A DNA stretch of 64,000 nt. Source: Bacteroidales bacterium. GTDB lineage: Bacteria > Bacteroidota > Bacteroidia > Bacteroidales > UBA3824. Every line of letters begins with the position of its first letter. Position 1 is the first letter of the stretch. The notes under the pieces were generated by a model, which worked only from the letters and a program-made list of their open reading frames with translations, had not been told where the DNA came from and did not search any database. The stretch lies in assembly GCA_024413595.1 (NCBI GenBank), contig JAKSUC010000001.1, positions 66,073 through 130,072 of the forward strand. Direction: 5' to 3'. The position numbers were made by a program, and so were the translations under genes. This document shows, in pieces, positions 35,361 to 43,118 of the stretch.

Positions 35361-35775
35361 TTACGAATTTAAAAAAGCAATGCTTAAAGTATCACCTTGT
35401 TTTGTAAAGCCAAAAAGACCTTTTAATTTACCTTCTTTTAGAAATGGTACACAATTAACAAAGTTTGTTTTAGTCATGTAATACGCATCTCTATTAGCAT
35501 CAATAAAAATAAAACCAATTCCAGAAGTTGAAAAATGGTTGATGCCGTCAAATTTAAGTTCTGCTTCAAAGGTATAATTTGAAGGTTTTAATTCTTCGGC
35601 TTTTTCGTTTATATAATAAGAATGTTCTTTGCCTGTATAAGGTTTTCCATTAATAATTGGAACTTGCCATGTTTTTTTGTCTTTAGTTGTATATTTTGTT
35701 TAGTTCTATCATTTTTTTATATGTTTTTGTTTTTTTATTTGGATTTTGATTTTTTGGTTTGTACTTTTGTGGCAT
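35361..35775 (-). pseudogene. Frameshifted gene behind orphan toxin tip, possible immunity gene
   Basis: The first frame begins at an ATG at 35775 (MPQKYKPKNQNPNKKTKTYKKM) and stops at 35683. The next frame is open from 35699 to 35361 and encodes a beta-rich segment (TWQVPIINGKPYTGKEHSYY, then YTFEAELKFDG, and IAFLNS at the end). A single indel near 35690 would join them into a protein of about 135 residues. It lies immediately downstream of the orphan toxin tip and before the gpG-start fragment, which is the normal slot of an immunity gene. I do not recognise its family. Confidence 0.5.
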
Positions 35776-35800
35776 AGAACGATGGCATTGTCAATCGCTT

Positions 35801-35814
35801 ATGGTGTACACCAT
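35801..35814. promoter_or_regulatory. Perfect 14-base palindrome
   Basis: ATGGTGTACACCAT is a perfect palindrome between the orphan toxin tip and the frameshifted gene. It may be an operator. Confidence 0.35.
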
Positions 35815-35842
35815 ATCGACGTTTTTGTTGTCGTTCTTTTTT

Positions 35843-36424
35843 TTATTCAGGTGGTTCACCTTCTATTAAATCCCATGGCTTGATACTTTCTATTGTATAA
35901 AGAACCTCCCCATAATCTTTATGCATTTTGACATTCGCATAATAAAATTCTCCATTAATTTTTAAAGAATAATAAAGGAAAAATTTTGTTTCTTTATGTT
36001 TTGGCTGCCCATTTTTATCTTTTCTATTTTCCCTCCATCCTTCATATTTCCAATTTTTTAAAGAATCGGGGAAATTAAAATTTTCAATCCAATCACGGAT
36101 GTTTGCATCTTCGATTTGATGTGTTAATACATCAGAAAGGCTACGTCTTAAAAGTATAATATATTTATGTTTAAAATTTTTATTTTCGTATTTAATCCCT
36201 TGAAATTCATTTATTGATTGCTTATTATTATCAATAATTTTTTCAAGTCTTTTCCTTTCTTCTTTTGGGACATTGCCACGTTGTTTTTTAGAATTTAATG
36301 CTTGTATTATTTTGCATAGTTCACATTCTTTTTTGTTAGTATTTGAAACTAAATTCAATCTTTTTGAACAATTGCCACAACCTTTCGGGAAATACGGATG
36401 TTTGGGCGGAAAAATCTTTTCAAA
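35843..36424 (-). pseudogene. Orphan MuF toxin tip, BECR/PBECR-like
   Basis: A frame of 193 codons. It opens right after a stop codon and begins FEKIFPPKHPYFPKGCGNC, the same linker as in the MuF remnant at 34377-35303. No MuF core precedes it. The rest is unrelated to the CdiA-like tip: a short Cys pair (ECELCK), a basic helical part, then ETKFFLYYSLKINGEFYYAN and GEVLYTIESIKPW. This ending looks like the phage-encoded Barnase/EndoU/ColicinE5-D/RelE (PBECR) nucleases, which is an inference from pattern only. It might be started at a TTG at 36358. It is probably a silent cassette. Confidence 0.55.
36375..36423. repeat. 49-bp linker repeat, copy B
   Basis: The 5' end of the orphan tip. It matches copy A (35053-35101) in 46 of 49 bases. 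The similarity to phage sequence stops at its edge, so it marks the right border of the remnant. Confidence 0.9.
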
Positions 36425-36495
36425 CTAATTCAGTAATAATTGTTTTGAAATCTAAATTTATTTTTATTAAAAGAAATAAATTTAACAAAATTTTA

Positions 36496-36503
36496 TAATT
36501 TTG
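36496..36503 (+). promoter_or_regulatory. -7 box of GNAT gene
   Basis: TAATTTTG, a match to TAnnTTTG, 22 bases before the start codon. Confidence 0.55.
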
Positions 36504-36525
36504 AGTAAAATAAACAATATAAACA

Positions 36526-36990
36526 ATGAAATACCAAACAGCAACACTCAAAGACTTGCAAGTTATTTTTGAAATAGTACAAGAGACAATAAAACAAGTA
36601 TATCCAAAATATTATCCAACAGAAGTAGTAAATTTCTTTTTAGAATTACATAGTTTAAAAAATATCGAAAAAGATATTGTTGAAGAAAATGTTGGAATTT
36701 TGATTAATGAAAATATAATAGTAGGAACTGGTTGTTATATCGATAATCATATAACAAGAGTTTATGTGCTTCCAAAATTTCAAGGAAAAGGTTACGGTAC
36801 TTTTATTATGAATACACTTGAAAAATTAATTTCATTAAATCATAATACATCAATTCTTGACGCTTCATTACCAGCTAGTTATTTGTATGAAAAATTAGGT
36901 TATAAAACCATAGAACATTGCAAACAAGAAGTTGAAAATCAAAGAGTTTTGGTTTATGAAGTAATGGAAAAAAAACTTTTAATTATTTAA
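36526..36990 (+). CDS. GNAT-family acetyltransferase
   Basis: A 154-residue N-acetyltransferase. The acetyl-CoA site is in RVYVLPKFQGKGYGTFIMNTLEK (motif A, with Q-G-K-G-Y-G), and ASLPASYLYEKLGYKTIEH is the typical end segment. The acceptor is unknown. It could be a polyamine, because a speD-speE cluster follows 58 bases on, but the gene has its own promoter and the spacing gives only weak support. Confidence 0.85.
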   Translation: MKYQTATLKDLQVIFEIVQETIKQVYPKYYPTEVVNFFLELHSLKNIEKDIVEENVGILINENIIVGTGCYIDNHITRVYVLPKFQGKGYGTFIMNTLEKLISLNHNTSILDASLPASYLYEKLGYKTIEHCKQEVENQRVLVYEVMEKKLLII

Positions 36991-37021
36991 ATTAAAATTA
37001 TTTGATATTTAAAAGATATTT

Positions 37022-37029
37022 TATCTTTG
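37022..37029 (+). promoter_or_regulatory. -7 box of speD-speE-DUF4178 cluster
   Basis: TATCTTTG, a match to TAnnTTTG. The ATG at 37031 would be upstream of the expected transcription start, so the ATG at 37049 is the likelier start of speD. Confidence 0.65.
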
Positions 37030-37048
37030 CATGTTTTTAACAAAAAAA

Positions 37049-37396
37049 ATGGCTCAGCAATTATTAATCGATTATTATGAATGCAACTACAAAGCATTGA
37101 ACGACATTAATTTCCTAAAACATGTTGTTACTGAAATTGTAAAAATAATAGATGCTAAAATTGTAAAAGAAGAATTTCATTTGTTTAAACCATACGGAAT
37201 AACATATTTTGCAATCATTTCTAAATCACATATTTCAATTCATACATGGCCTGAAGATAAAATAGTTGCTGTTGATATTTTTAGTTGTGAAAATATAAAA
37301 GTTGAAAAAATTCTTGAATTTTTATCAAAAGAATTTTCTACAAACAAATATAAATATAATAAAATAGCTAGAATAGTAAAAAATGTCGAAATATAA
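37049..37396 (+). CDS. speD: S-adenosylmethionine decarboxylase-like proenzyme
   Basis: A 115-residue pyruvoyl enzyme of the short SpeD (SpeH) type. It should cut itself at an internal Ser and decarboxylate AdoMet for aminopropyl transfer. The core reads SKSHISIHTWPE, and the catalytic Cys lies in DIFSC. In the standard sequence the residue before the cleavage-site Ser is Glu (ESH). Here it is Lys, so processing or substrate may differ. The start at 37049 is set by the -7 box. The gene overlaps speE by 14 bases. Confidence 0.85.
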   Translation: MAQQLLIDYYECNYKALNDINFLKHVVTEIVKIIDAKIVKEEFHLFKPYGITYFAIISKSHISIHTWPEDKIVAVDIFSCENIKVEKILEFLSKEFSTNKYKYNKIARIVKNVEI

Positions 37397-38885
37397 ACTA
37401 TTGATGCTAACAACCTTAATTATTTCAGGTTGTTCTATTTGTTACGAATTAATAATAAGTGCATTAAGTTCTTATCTTAAAGGAGATAGTGTTTGGCAAT
37501 ATTCTGTAACAATCGGAATTTATATGTCAGCCATGGGACTTGGTTCGTATATTAGTAAATTCTTGAAAAACAATCTTTTCAATTGGTTTGTAGTTGTTGA
37601 AATTGGAGTTGGGGTTTTAGGAGGATTAAGTTCTTTAGTTTTATTTTTGGCAAATATTTATCTTGTATGTTATCAGATAGTTATGTATTTTGAAATTCTT
37701 GTAATAGGAATTTTTGTGGGTATGGAAATACCAATTCTTACAAGAATTATAGAAAATGATGAAAATAATCTTAGAGTTACCATTTCTTCAATATTTTCGT
37801 TTGATTATATTGGAGGATTAATAGGAAGTATCGCATTTCCATTACTTTTGTTACCTCATTTAGGATATTTCTGCACAGCATTTTTAGTAGGTTCTTTAAA
37901 TTTAATTGTTTCATTAATTATTGTTATAAAATATAAAAATCATATATCACATTATTTAACATTTTTATATTTAGCAATTATAATTTTGATAGGAATGTTG
38001 ATAGGCACAATATTTAGCGAAAACATATCAAAATTTGTTGAAGATGGACTTTATAGAGATAAAATAATTTTTATGAAACAATCTAAATATCAACATATTG
38101 TATTAACAAAACATCGTGACGACTTAAGATTATTTATAAATGGCAACGTACAGTTTTCGTCAGTTGACGAATATAGATATCACGAAGCTTTGGTTCATTT
38201 AGCAATGTCGAAAGCTAGCAAAACAGAAAATATTTTGATTTTAGGTGGTGGCGATGGATTGGCTGCTAGAGAAATTTTTAAGTATAATGTTAAAAATCTT
38301 ACACTTGTAGATTTAGACAGTGAAATTATTAAAGTTTGTTCTGAAAATAAAGATATTGTTGAATTAAATAAAAATTCACTTACAGATCCTCGAATACATA
38401 TCATAAATGAAGATGCCTATCAATTTTTACAAGAAACTAATTTGAAATTTGACGTAATAATTGTAGATTTGCCAGACCCAAATTCTGAAATTTTAAACAA
38501 ACTATATACTAATATATTTTATCGACTTTGTAAAAATGTATTAGAAACTTCAGGAATGATGGTTGTTCAATCTACAAGTCCTTATTATGCAGCAAATTCG
38601 TTTTGGTGTATAAACAAAACTATTGAAAGTGAAGGATTTAATGTATTGCCTTATCATTTAGAAATACCAAGTTTTGGAGATTGGGGATTTAATTTAGCAA
38701 GTTTAAAAGAATTTGATAAATCATTTGATTTTAAAGTTAATACAAAATATCTTTCAAACGATAATGTTGAGGCTTTGTTTTTCTTTCATAAAGATGAACA
38801 GCCAAATACTGATATAGAAATTAATTCATTATCCAAACCAATATTATTAAACTATTATTTAAAATCTGAAAAAAATTGGAGGTAA
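37383..38885 (+). CDS. speE: Membrane-anchored spermidine synthase-like aminopropyltransferase
   Basis: A 500-residue protein. The first 215 residues contain about seven membrane helices (from LMLTTLIISGCSICYELIISAL to FLYLAIIILIGMLIGTIF). The rest is a spermidine-synthase fold: QHIVLTKH, LFINGNVQFSSVDEYRYHEALVH, ILILGGGDGLAAREIF (AdoMet-type loop), and IIVDLPDPN. Membrane-fused SpeE proteins of this kind are common in clusters with SpeD and DUF4178 or DUF350, where they are thought to act in a membrane-linked process and not in bulk polyamine synthesis. It overlaps speD by 14 bases. Confidence 0.88.
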   Translation: MSKYKLLMLTTLIISGCSICYELIISALSSYLKGDSVWQYSVTIGIYMSAMGLGSYISKFLKNNLFNWFVVVEIGVGVLGGLSSLVLFLANIYLVCYQIVMYFEILVIGIFVGMEIPILTRIIENDENNLRVTISSIFSFDYIGGLIGSIAFPLLLLPHLGYFCTAFLVGSLNLIVSLIIVIKYKNHISHYLTFLYLAIIILIGMLIGTIFSENISKFVEDGLYRDKIIFMKQSKYQHIVLTKHRDDLRLFINGNVQFSSVDEYRYHEALVHLAMSKASKTENILILGGGDGLAAREIFKYNVKNLTLVDLDSEIIKVCSENKDIVELNKNSLTDPRIHIINEDAYQFLQETNLKFDVIIVDLPDPNSEILNKLYTNIFYRLCKNVLETSGMMVVQSTSPYYAANSFWCINKTIESEGFNVLPYHLEIPSFGDWGFNLASLKEFDKSFDFKVNTKYLSNDNVEALFFFHKDEQPNTDIEINSLSKPILLNYYLKSEKNWR

Positions 38886-38888
38886 TTT

Positions 38889-39989
38889 ATGGAAAATAAT
38901 TTTCAAAACAATATTTCCAACGAACTAAGTGTTGGTGATATAATCAAAATTGAGAATATTTCATATAACATTTTAGGAATCATAAGTTTTAAAGATGCTG
39001 ATAGCACTTGGAAAGAATATAAATTAAAATCTACTTCAGACTCTTCTGAATATTGGCTTAGCATAGATGACAATAAAGACGCTTCTTTATTTACAATGTT
39101 ATCACAAAAACCATCAAATTTTGATTTATATCAACAAACAGAAAATGGAATACAAAACGTTGTTTATTCAGAAGGTGATGTAGATGTAGAAGACGGAGAA
39201 TCGGCTGGTTATCAAGAATATGTTTACAATAATTCAATCTTAGCTGTTGAAACTTGGGACGATGAAATAGAATATTCCATTGGCAAAAAAATAGATTATA
39301 ATTCCATTAAAATTTTTGTAAAAAATAATGAGCAACCCAATTTTAAAAGCAATTTAACCTCATCAACACCAAAAGAAAAAAGTAATAAAGGATGTCTTAT
39401 TATAACAATAGTAGCTGTTATAATAGGAATTATTTATTTTGCAACACGAAAAGATGCAAATCCAATTGTTGAATATTTTGAAAAAACAAATAGCCAAATA
39501 TCATTAAAAACATCTATTACAACACCAGATAAAAATTCAGCTTCAATATATCAACTTTCAATCTCAGAAATAGAACCATTTGTAAAATCTTTGATAGACA
39601 ATCTAGATGGTGAAGTTTTAAATTCAATAGAAGCCACAAACACAGCCGAAGCAGTTGCTCTTAATTCGTCTAATGATTTTTGTTTGATATATAAATCTAC
39701 TGATAATGAATATCTTGCACATGTTTGTTCAAGAAAATATTTGTATGATAATTTAAACGAGCCATTATATCATGCTGATGACTCAACAGAAAGTTTTTAT
39801 CGAGGATATTATACAAATTTATTATTTTCAGAAGATAATTATTCTTATAAAAACACACATACATATTATCATTCATACTTTATATATTCAACCAACGACC
39901 GTTACAATACATATTGCAATAGCGTAAGACAAGCAAGCATAGCCCGAAGAAGTTCAAATGGCGGTGGACATGGTGGCGGTGGCAAATAA
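38889..39989 (+). CDS. DUF4178-domain membrane protein
   Basis: A 366-residue protein. The N-terminal 150 residues form a DUF4178-like domain (GDIIKIENISYNILGIISFKDADSTWKEYKL, with YWLSID). One membrane helix lies at about 171-186 (GCLIITIVAVIIGIIYF), followed by an extracytoplasmic or cytoplasmic part rich in Tyr and Asn and a Gly/His-rich tail. It has an unusually strong ribosome-binding site (GGAGGT) 6 bases before the start, rare in this phylum. The position right behind speE repeats the known speD-speE-DUF4178 association. Its function is unknown. Confidence 0.78.
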   Translation: MENNFQNNISNELSVGDIIKIENISYNILGIISFKDADSTWKEYKLKSTSDSSEYWLSIDDNKDASLFTMLSQKPSNFDLYQQTENGIQNVVYSEGDVDVEDGESAGYQEYVYNNSILAVETWDDEIEYSIGKKIDYNSIKIFVKNNEQPNFKSNLTSSTPKEKSNKGCLIITIVAVIIGIIYFATRKDANPIVEYFEKTNSQISLKTSITTPDKNSASIYQLSISEIEPFVKSLIDNLDGEVLNSIEATNTAEAVALNSSNDFCLIYKSTDNEYLAHVCSRKYLYDNLNEPLYHADDSTESFYRGYYTNLLFSEDNYSYKNTHTYYHSYFIYSTNDRYNTYCNSVRQASIARRSSNGGGHGGGGK

Positions 39990-40011
39990 TCATATTTTAT
40001 TTAATAACAAC

Positions 40012-40062
40012 ATTGTCTGATAATAAAAGTTTAAATTATATTATCAGACAATTTTTTTTTAT
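40012..40062 (+). terminator. Terminator of speD-speE-DUF4178 cluster
   Basis: Stem ATTGTCTGATAATA / TATTATCAGACAAT followed by eight or more T. Confidence 0.85.
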
Positions 40063-40215
40063 AAAATATTGATATCTATTTGCTTATATTAAGCAAAAAT
40101 AATATTTACATAAACTTAATATTTATAAAAATGTATTATAATTAAGAATAATTATTTTCGTATTTTACTAGTTTTAAAAATAAAATAGCGCGCTTTATAA
40201 ATTAACTTGAGCATT

Positions 40216-42429
40216 ATGACCGATAATGAATTAGTTGTAGATGAGTATAAAGAAGAATTATTTAAAAATTTTTTCGCTCAACTACCAGAAAATTTTAAAA
40301 CCGCTGAAATTCACAGCCAAATACGAGCTGTATACGATTTTGCTTACAAAGCACACTATGGTGTAAGACGTAAAGGTGGAAAGCAAGAACCGTATATCAC
40401 TCATCCTGTGTCTGTTGCATTAATTGTGGCCAACGAAATAGGCTTGGGAATTAGCTCTGTTTTGTCAGCTTTGCTTCACGATGTAGTTGAAGATACTGAA
40501 TATACACGTGAAGATATTGCTAGTCAATTTGGTGAATCTATTGCAAACATTGTTGAAGGTTTAACAAAAATTACCAATGTTTACGACGCAAAACAAAATA
40601 CTCAAGCTGAAACTTTCAAAAAAATGCTTTTAAGCATTCCTCACGATGCAAGAGTTGCTTTTATTAAAATTGCTGACCGACTTCATAATATGCGTACAAT
40701 GGACGAAATGCCGGATGGTACTCGTCAAATTAAAGCTGGTGAAAATCTTTATGTTTATGTGCCAATTGCTTATCAATTAGGACTTTATGATATAAAAAAC
40801 GAACTTGAAGACACAAGTTTTAAATATGCTCATCCTGGTAGATATATTGAGATGGCTCAATATGTTGAAGCTACGGCTACTGCACGAAACGAATTAATCT
40901 CTAACTTTAAATTAAGTTTAATGCGTGTTTTGGTTCGTACTGGAATCACTTGTAGATTAGCTGTTATCACAAAATCGTTGTTTACAACATGGTCGATGAT
41001 GCAAGAAACTGGAAAAACATTTCAAGAAATTGATAATTATCAAACTGTTAGAATTGTTTTTGATCCAGAAACCGACGAAGAAGACGAAATTTTTAACACT
41101 CATTATAGATTATACGCATCTGTAATCAACAATTTCCCTGAAAAAACAGATAGCAAACGTGATTATGTGCTTGCTCCAAAGAAAAACGGATTTAAAGCAT
41201 TAGTTTTTCAAGTAATGTTTGGTGGTAATTGGGTTGAAGTTCAAATACTTACAGCCGAAGATGACATGGTTGCGCGTCGTGGATATTCTTTAAAAAAAGC
41301 AAATCGCTCTGGACTTGATGTTTTAAAACAAAATCTTCAAACCTTTGACCCTCACGAAGATGCTTCTGATTTAATGAATCGTTTTCGTAGTTTATCAAGT
41401 ATTTCTACAATATTTGTTTTCACACCCAAAGGAGACATTTTGGAATTACCAAAAGGTTCTACTGTTCTTGACTTTGCCTTTGCTATTCACGATAAAATGG
41501 GGCAACATTGTCTTGGTGCTTCGTTGGGACAAAAAATTGTTCCTATAAATTACGTTCTTAAAACCACCGACCAAGCCACCATTTTAACTTCACCAAGCAC
41601 AAAACCTTGTCCAGAATGGCTTGAATATGCAAAATCTGACAAAGCTCGTCAATGGTTAGAAAATTTCTTTAAACAAAATTCAGAAAAAGACAAATCTGAA
41701 ATAGTTCGTGGTCGTCAAGAGTTTAACAAACTTATGCGCGACAATAGAGTTATTCCTAATTTGATTTTAACTAGCAAAATTTTAGCACATTATAAACTCA
41801 ATAATAATGACGAACTTTATAGAAAAATTGCTCGTCAAGAAATATCTTTCGAAGAACTTATCGATTGCATAAAACGCATAAAATCAATTATTGACGGAAC
41901 AAAACTTCATAGGAGAGAAGGTAACATTTCTGCTCAAAACAATGATAGAAATAGTCGTTTTGTTGAAATTGACTACAAAAAACCTTTATTAATCGACAAA
42001 AATATTCCATATATGTTGTCGGCTTGCTGTTATCCAATTGCGGGTGACGATGCTTTGGCTTGCACTGACGAAGATGGAGTTGTTTTTATTCACAAAAGAG
42101 AATGTGAAAATGCGCGCAAACTTAGTGCTACTAAAGGAAAACAAACTACAAAAGTTATTTGGGGTGAAGATATTGAACCTGCTTTAGCTTCAATTAATGT
42201 TCAAGGTACTGATCGTAAAGGTATTATAAAAGATATTGCAACTCTTCTTTTCGAATCTAATATTGGCATTAAGTCGATAGATATGAGCGAAGACGATGGA
42301 GTTTTTGTTGGTACTATTTTATTATATGTAACAAATACAAGTCAACTTGATATTATTATTTCTCAATTAACTACAATTCAAGGAATTGTAAAAGCTAATA
42401 GAATTAATCATTCTGGTGACCGTTCATAA
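40216..42429 (+). CDS. RelA/SpoT-family (p)ppGpp hydrolase-synthetase
   Basis: A 737-residue long Rel protein. The HD hydrolase domain (about 25-190) has its metal motif intact: ITHPVSVAL, LLHDVVEDTEY and KIADRLHNMRT. A synthetase-like domain follows (about 225-365), then TGS (LELPKGSTVLDFAFAIHDKMG), a zinc-finger-like segment with SACCYPIAGDDALAC and a C-terminal ACT domain. In the synthetase region the conserved NGYxSLH motif is replaced by NGFKALVFQ, so synthesis may be lost or weak. The start at 40216 (MTDNELVVD) is preferred to an upstream TTG. The sigma-factor gene follows 7 bases on. Confidence 0.88.
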   Translation: MTDNELVVDEYKEELFKNFFAQLPENFKTAEIHSQIRAVYDFAYKAHYGVRRKGGKQEPYITHPVSVALIVANEIGLGISSVLSALLHDVVEDTEYTREDIASQFGESIANIVEGLTKITNVYDAKQNTQAETFKKMLLSIPHDARVAFIKIADRLHNMRTMDEMPDGTRQIKAGENLYVYVPIAYQLGLYDIKNELEDTSFKYAHPGRYIEMAQYVEATATARNELISNFKLSLMRVLVRTGITCRLAVITKSLFTTWSMMQETGKTFQEIDNYQTVRIVFDPETDEEDEIFNTHYRLYASVINNFPEKTDSKRDYVLAPKKNGFKALVFQVMFGGNWVEVQILTAEDDMVARRGYSLKKANRSGLDVLKQNLQTFDPHEDASDLMNRFRSLSSISTIFVFTPKGDILELPKGSTVLDFAFAIHDKMGQHCLGASLGQKIVPINYVLKTTDQATILTSPSTKPCPEWLEYAKSDKARQWLENFFKQNSEKDKSEIVRGRQEFNKLMRDNRVIPNLILTSKILAHYKLNNNDELYRKIARQEISFEELIDCIKRIKSIIDGTKLHRREGNISAQNNDRNSRFVEIDYKKPLLIDKNIPYMLSACCYPIAGDDALACTDEDGVVFIHKRECENARKLSATKGKQTTKVIWGEDIEPALASINVQGTDRKGIIKDIATLLFESNIGIKSIDMSEDDGVFVGTILLYVTNTSQLDIIISQLTTIQGIVKANRINHSGDRS

Positions 42430-42436
42430 CAAATAT

Positions 42437-43093
42437 ATGAATAAATATAGTGATTTATCGGATATTCAAATTGTAGATTATTATAAGTCTCACGATGATG
42501 CTAGTTGTGATTGTTTGGGTGAACTATATAAACGCTATACTAAAATTGTATATCTTCTTTGCTTAAAATATCTAAAAGATGTACAATTGGCAGAAGATGC
42601 GGCTAGTCAAATTTTTGAAAATCTTATTTTTTCACTCAGAAAATTTGATATTTCTAATTTTAAATCGTGGCTTTTAACAGTTTGCCGAAATCATTGCTTG
42701 TTTATGTTGCGACAAATCAACAGTTTACAAAATTTTAACATTTTTTATGAAAATAATTCGTCAGAATTTATGGAATTTGAGGCTGATTTTACTCTATATA
42801 GTGAAAACAATAGAGAAAATAGAGTTGAGTTGGTTTTGGATGCTTTAAAACAATTATCCACTGACCAACAAAAATGTTTAAAATTGTTTTATTTTGAGAG
42901 TTGTTCTTATTCTGAAATTGCTGATAAAATAGGGATTGATATAAAAAAAGTTAAATCTCTTATACAAAATGGCAAAAGAAACTTGAAGAACTATATTTTA
43001 GATATTGAAAAAAAATATGATGAAGAAGAATATGAATTTCAAAATACTATTAAACTTTCAACTTTATTTTGGATATTGTTTTTAGGTATTTAA
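42437..43093 (+). CDS. ECF-type RNA polymerase sigma factor
   Basis: A 218-residue sigma-70 family factor. Region 2 lies at about 25-90 (CLGELYKRYTKIVYLLCLKYLKDVQLAEDAASQIFENL and FKSWLLTVCRNHCLFMLR). Region 4 lies at about 130-190 (LDALKQLSTDQQKCLKLFYFESCSYSEIADKIGIDIKKVKSLIQNGKRNL). A hydrophobic C-terminal tail (LSTLFWILFLGI) is unusual. The ATG at 42437 is used; the frame opens a little earlier but would overlap the Rel gene. A zinc-binding membrane protein gene 25 bases downstream is its likely anti-sigma factor. Confidence 0.9.
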   Translation: MNKYSDLSDIQIVDYYKSHDDASCDCLGELYKRYTKIVYLLCLKYLKDVQLAEDAASQIFENLIFSLRKFDISNFKSWLLTVCRNHCLFMLRQINSLQNFNIFYENNSSEFMEFEADFTLYSENNRENRVELVLDALKQLSTDQQKCLKLFYFESCSYSEIADKIGIDIKKVKSLIQNGKRNLKNYILDIEKKYDEEEYEFQNTIKLSTLFWILFLGI

Positions 43094-43118
43094 TTAATAA
43101 AACTAAATTTTTTATATC

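Noticed and set aside
33354-36424. Whole segment considered as an active prophage or a CDI locus
   Set aside because: No integrase, transposase, capsid, CdiB or two-partner secretion gene, and several reading frames are broken.
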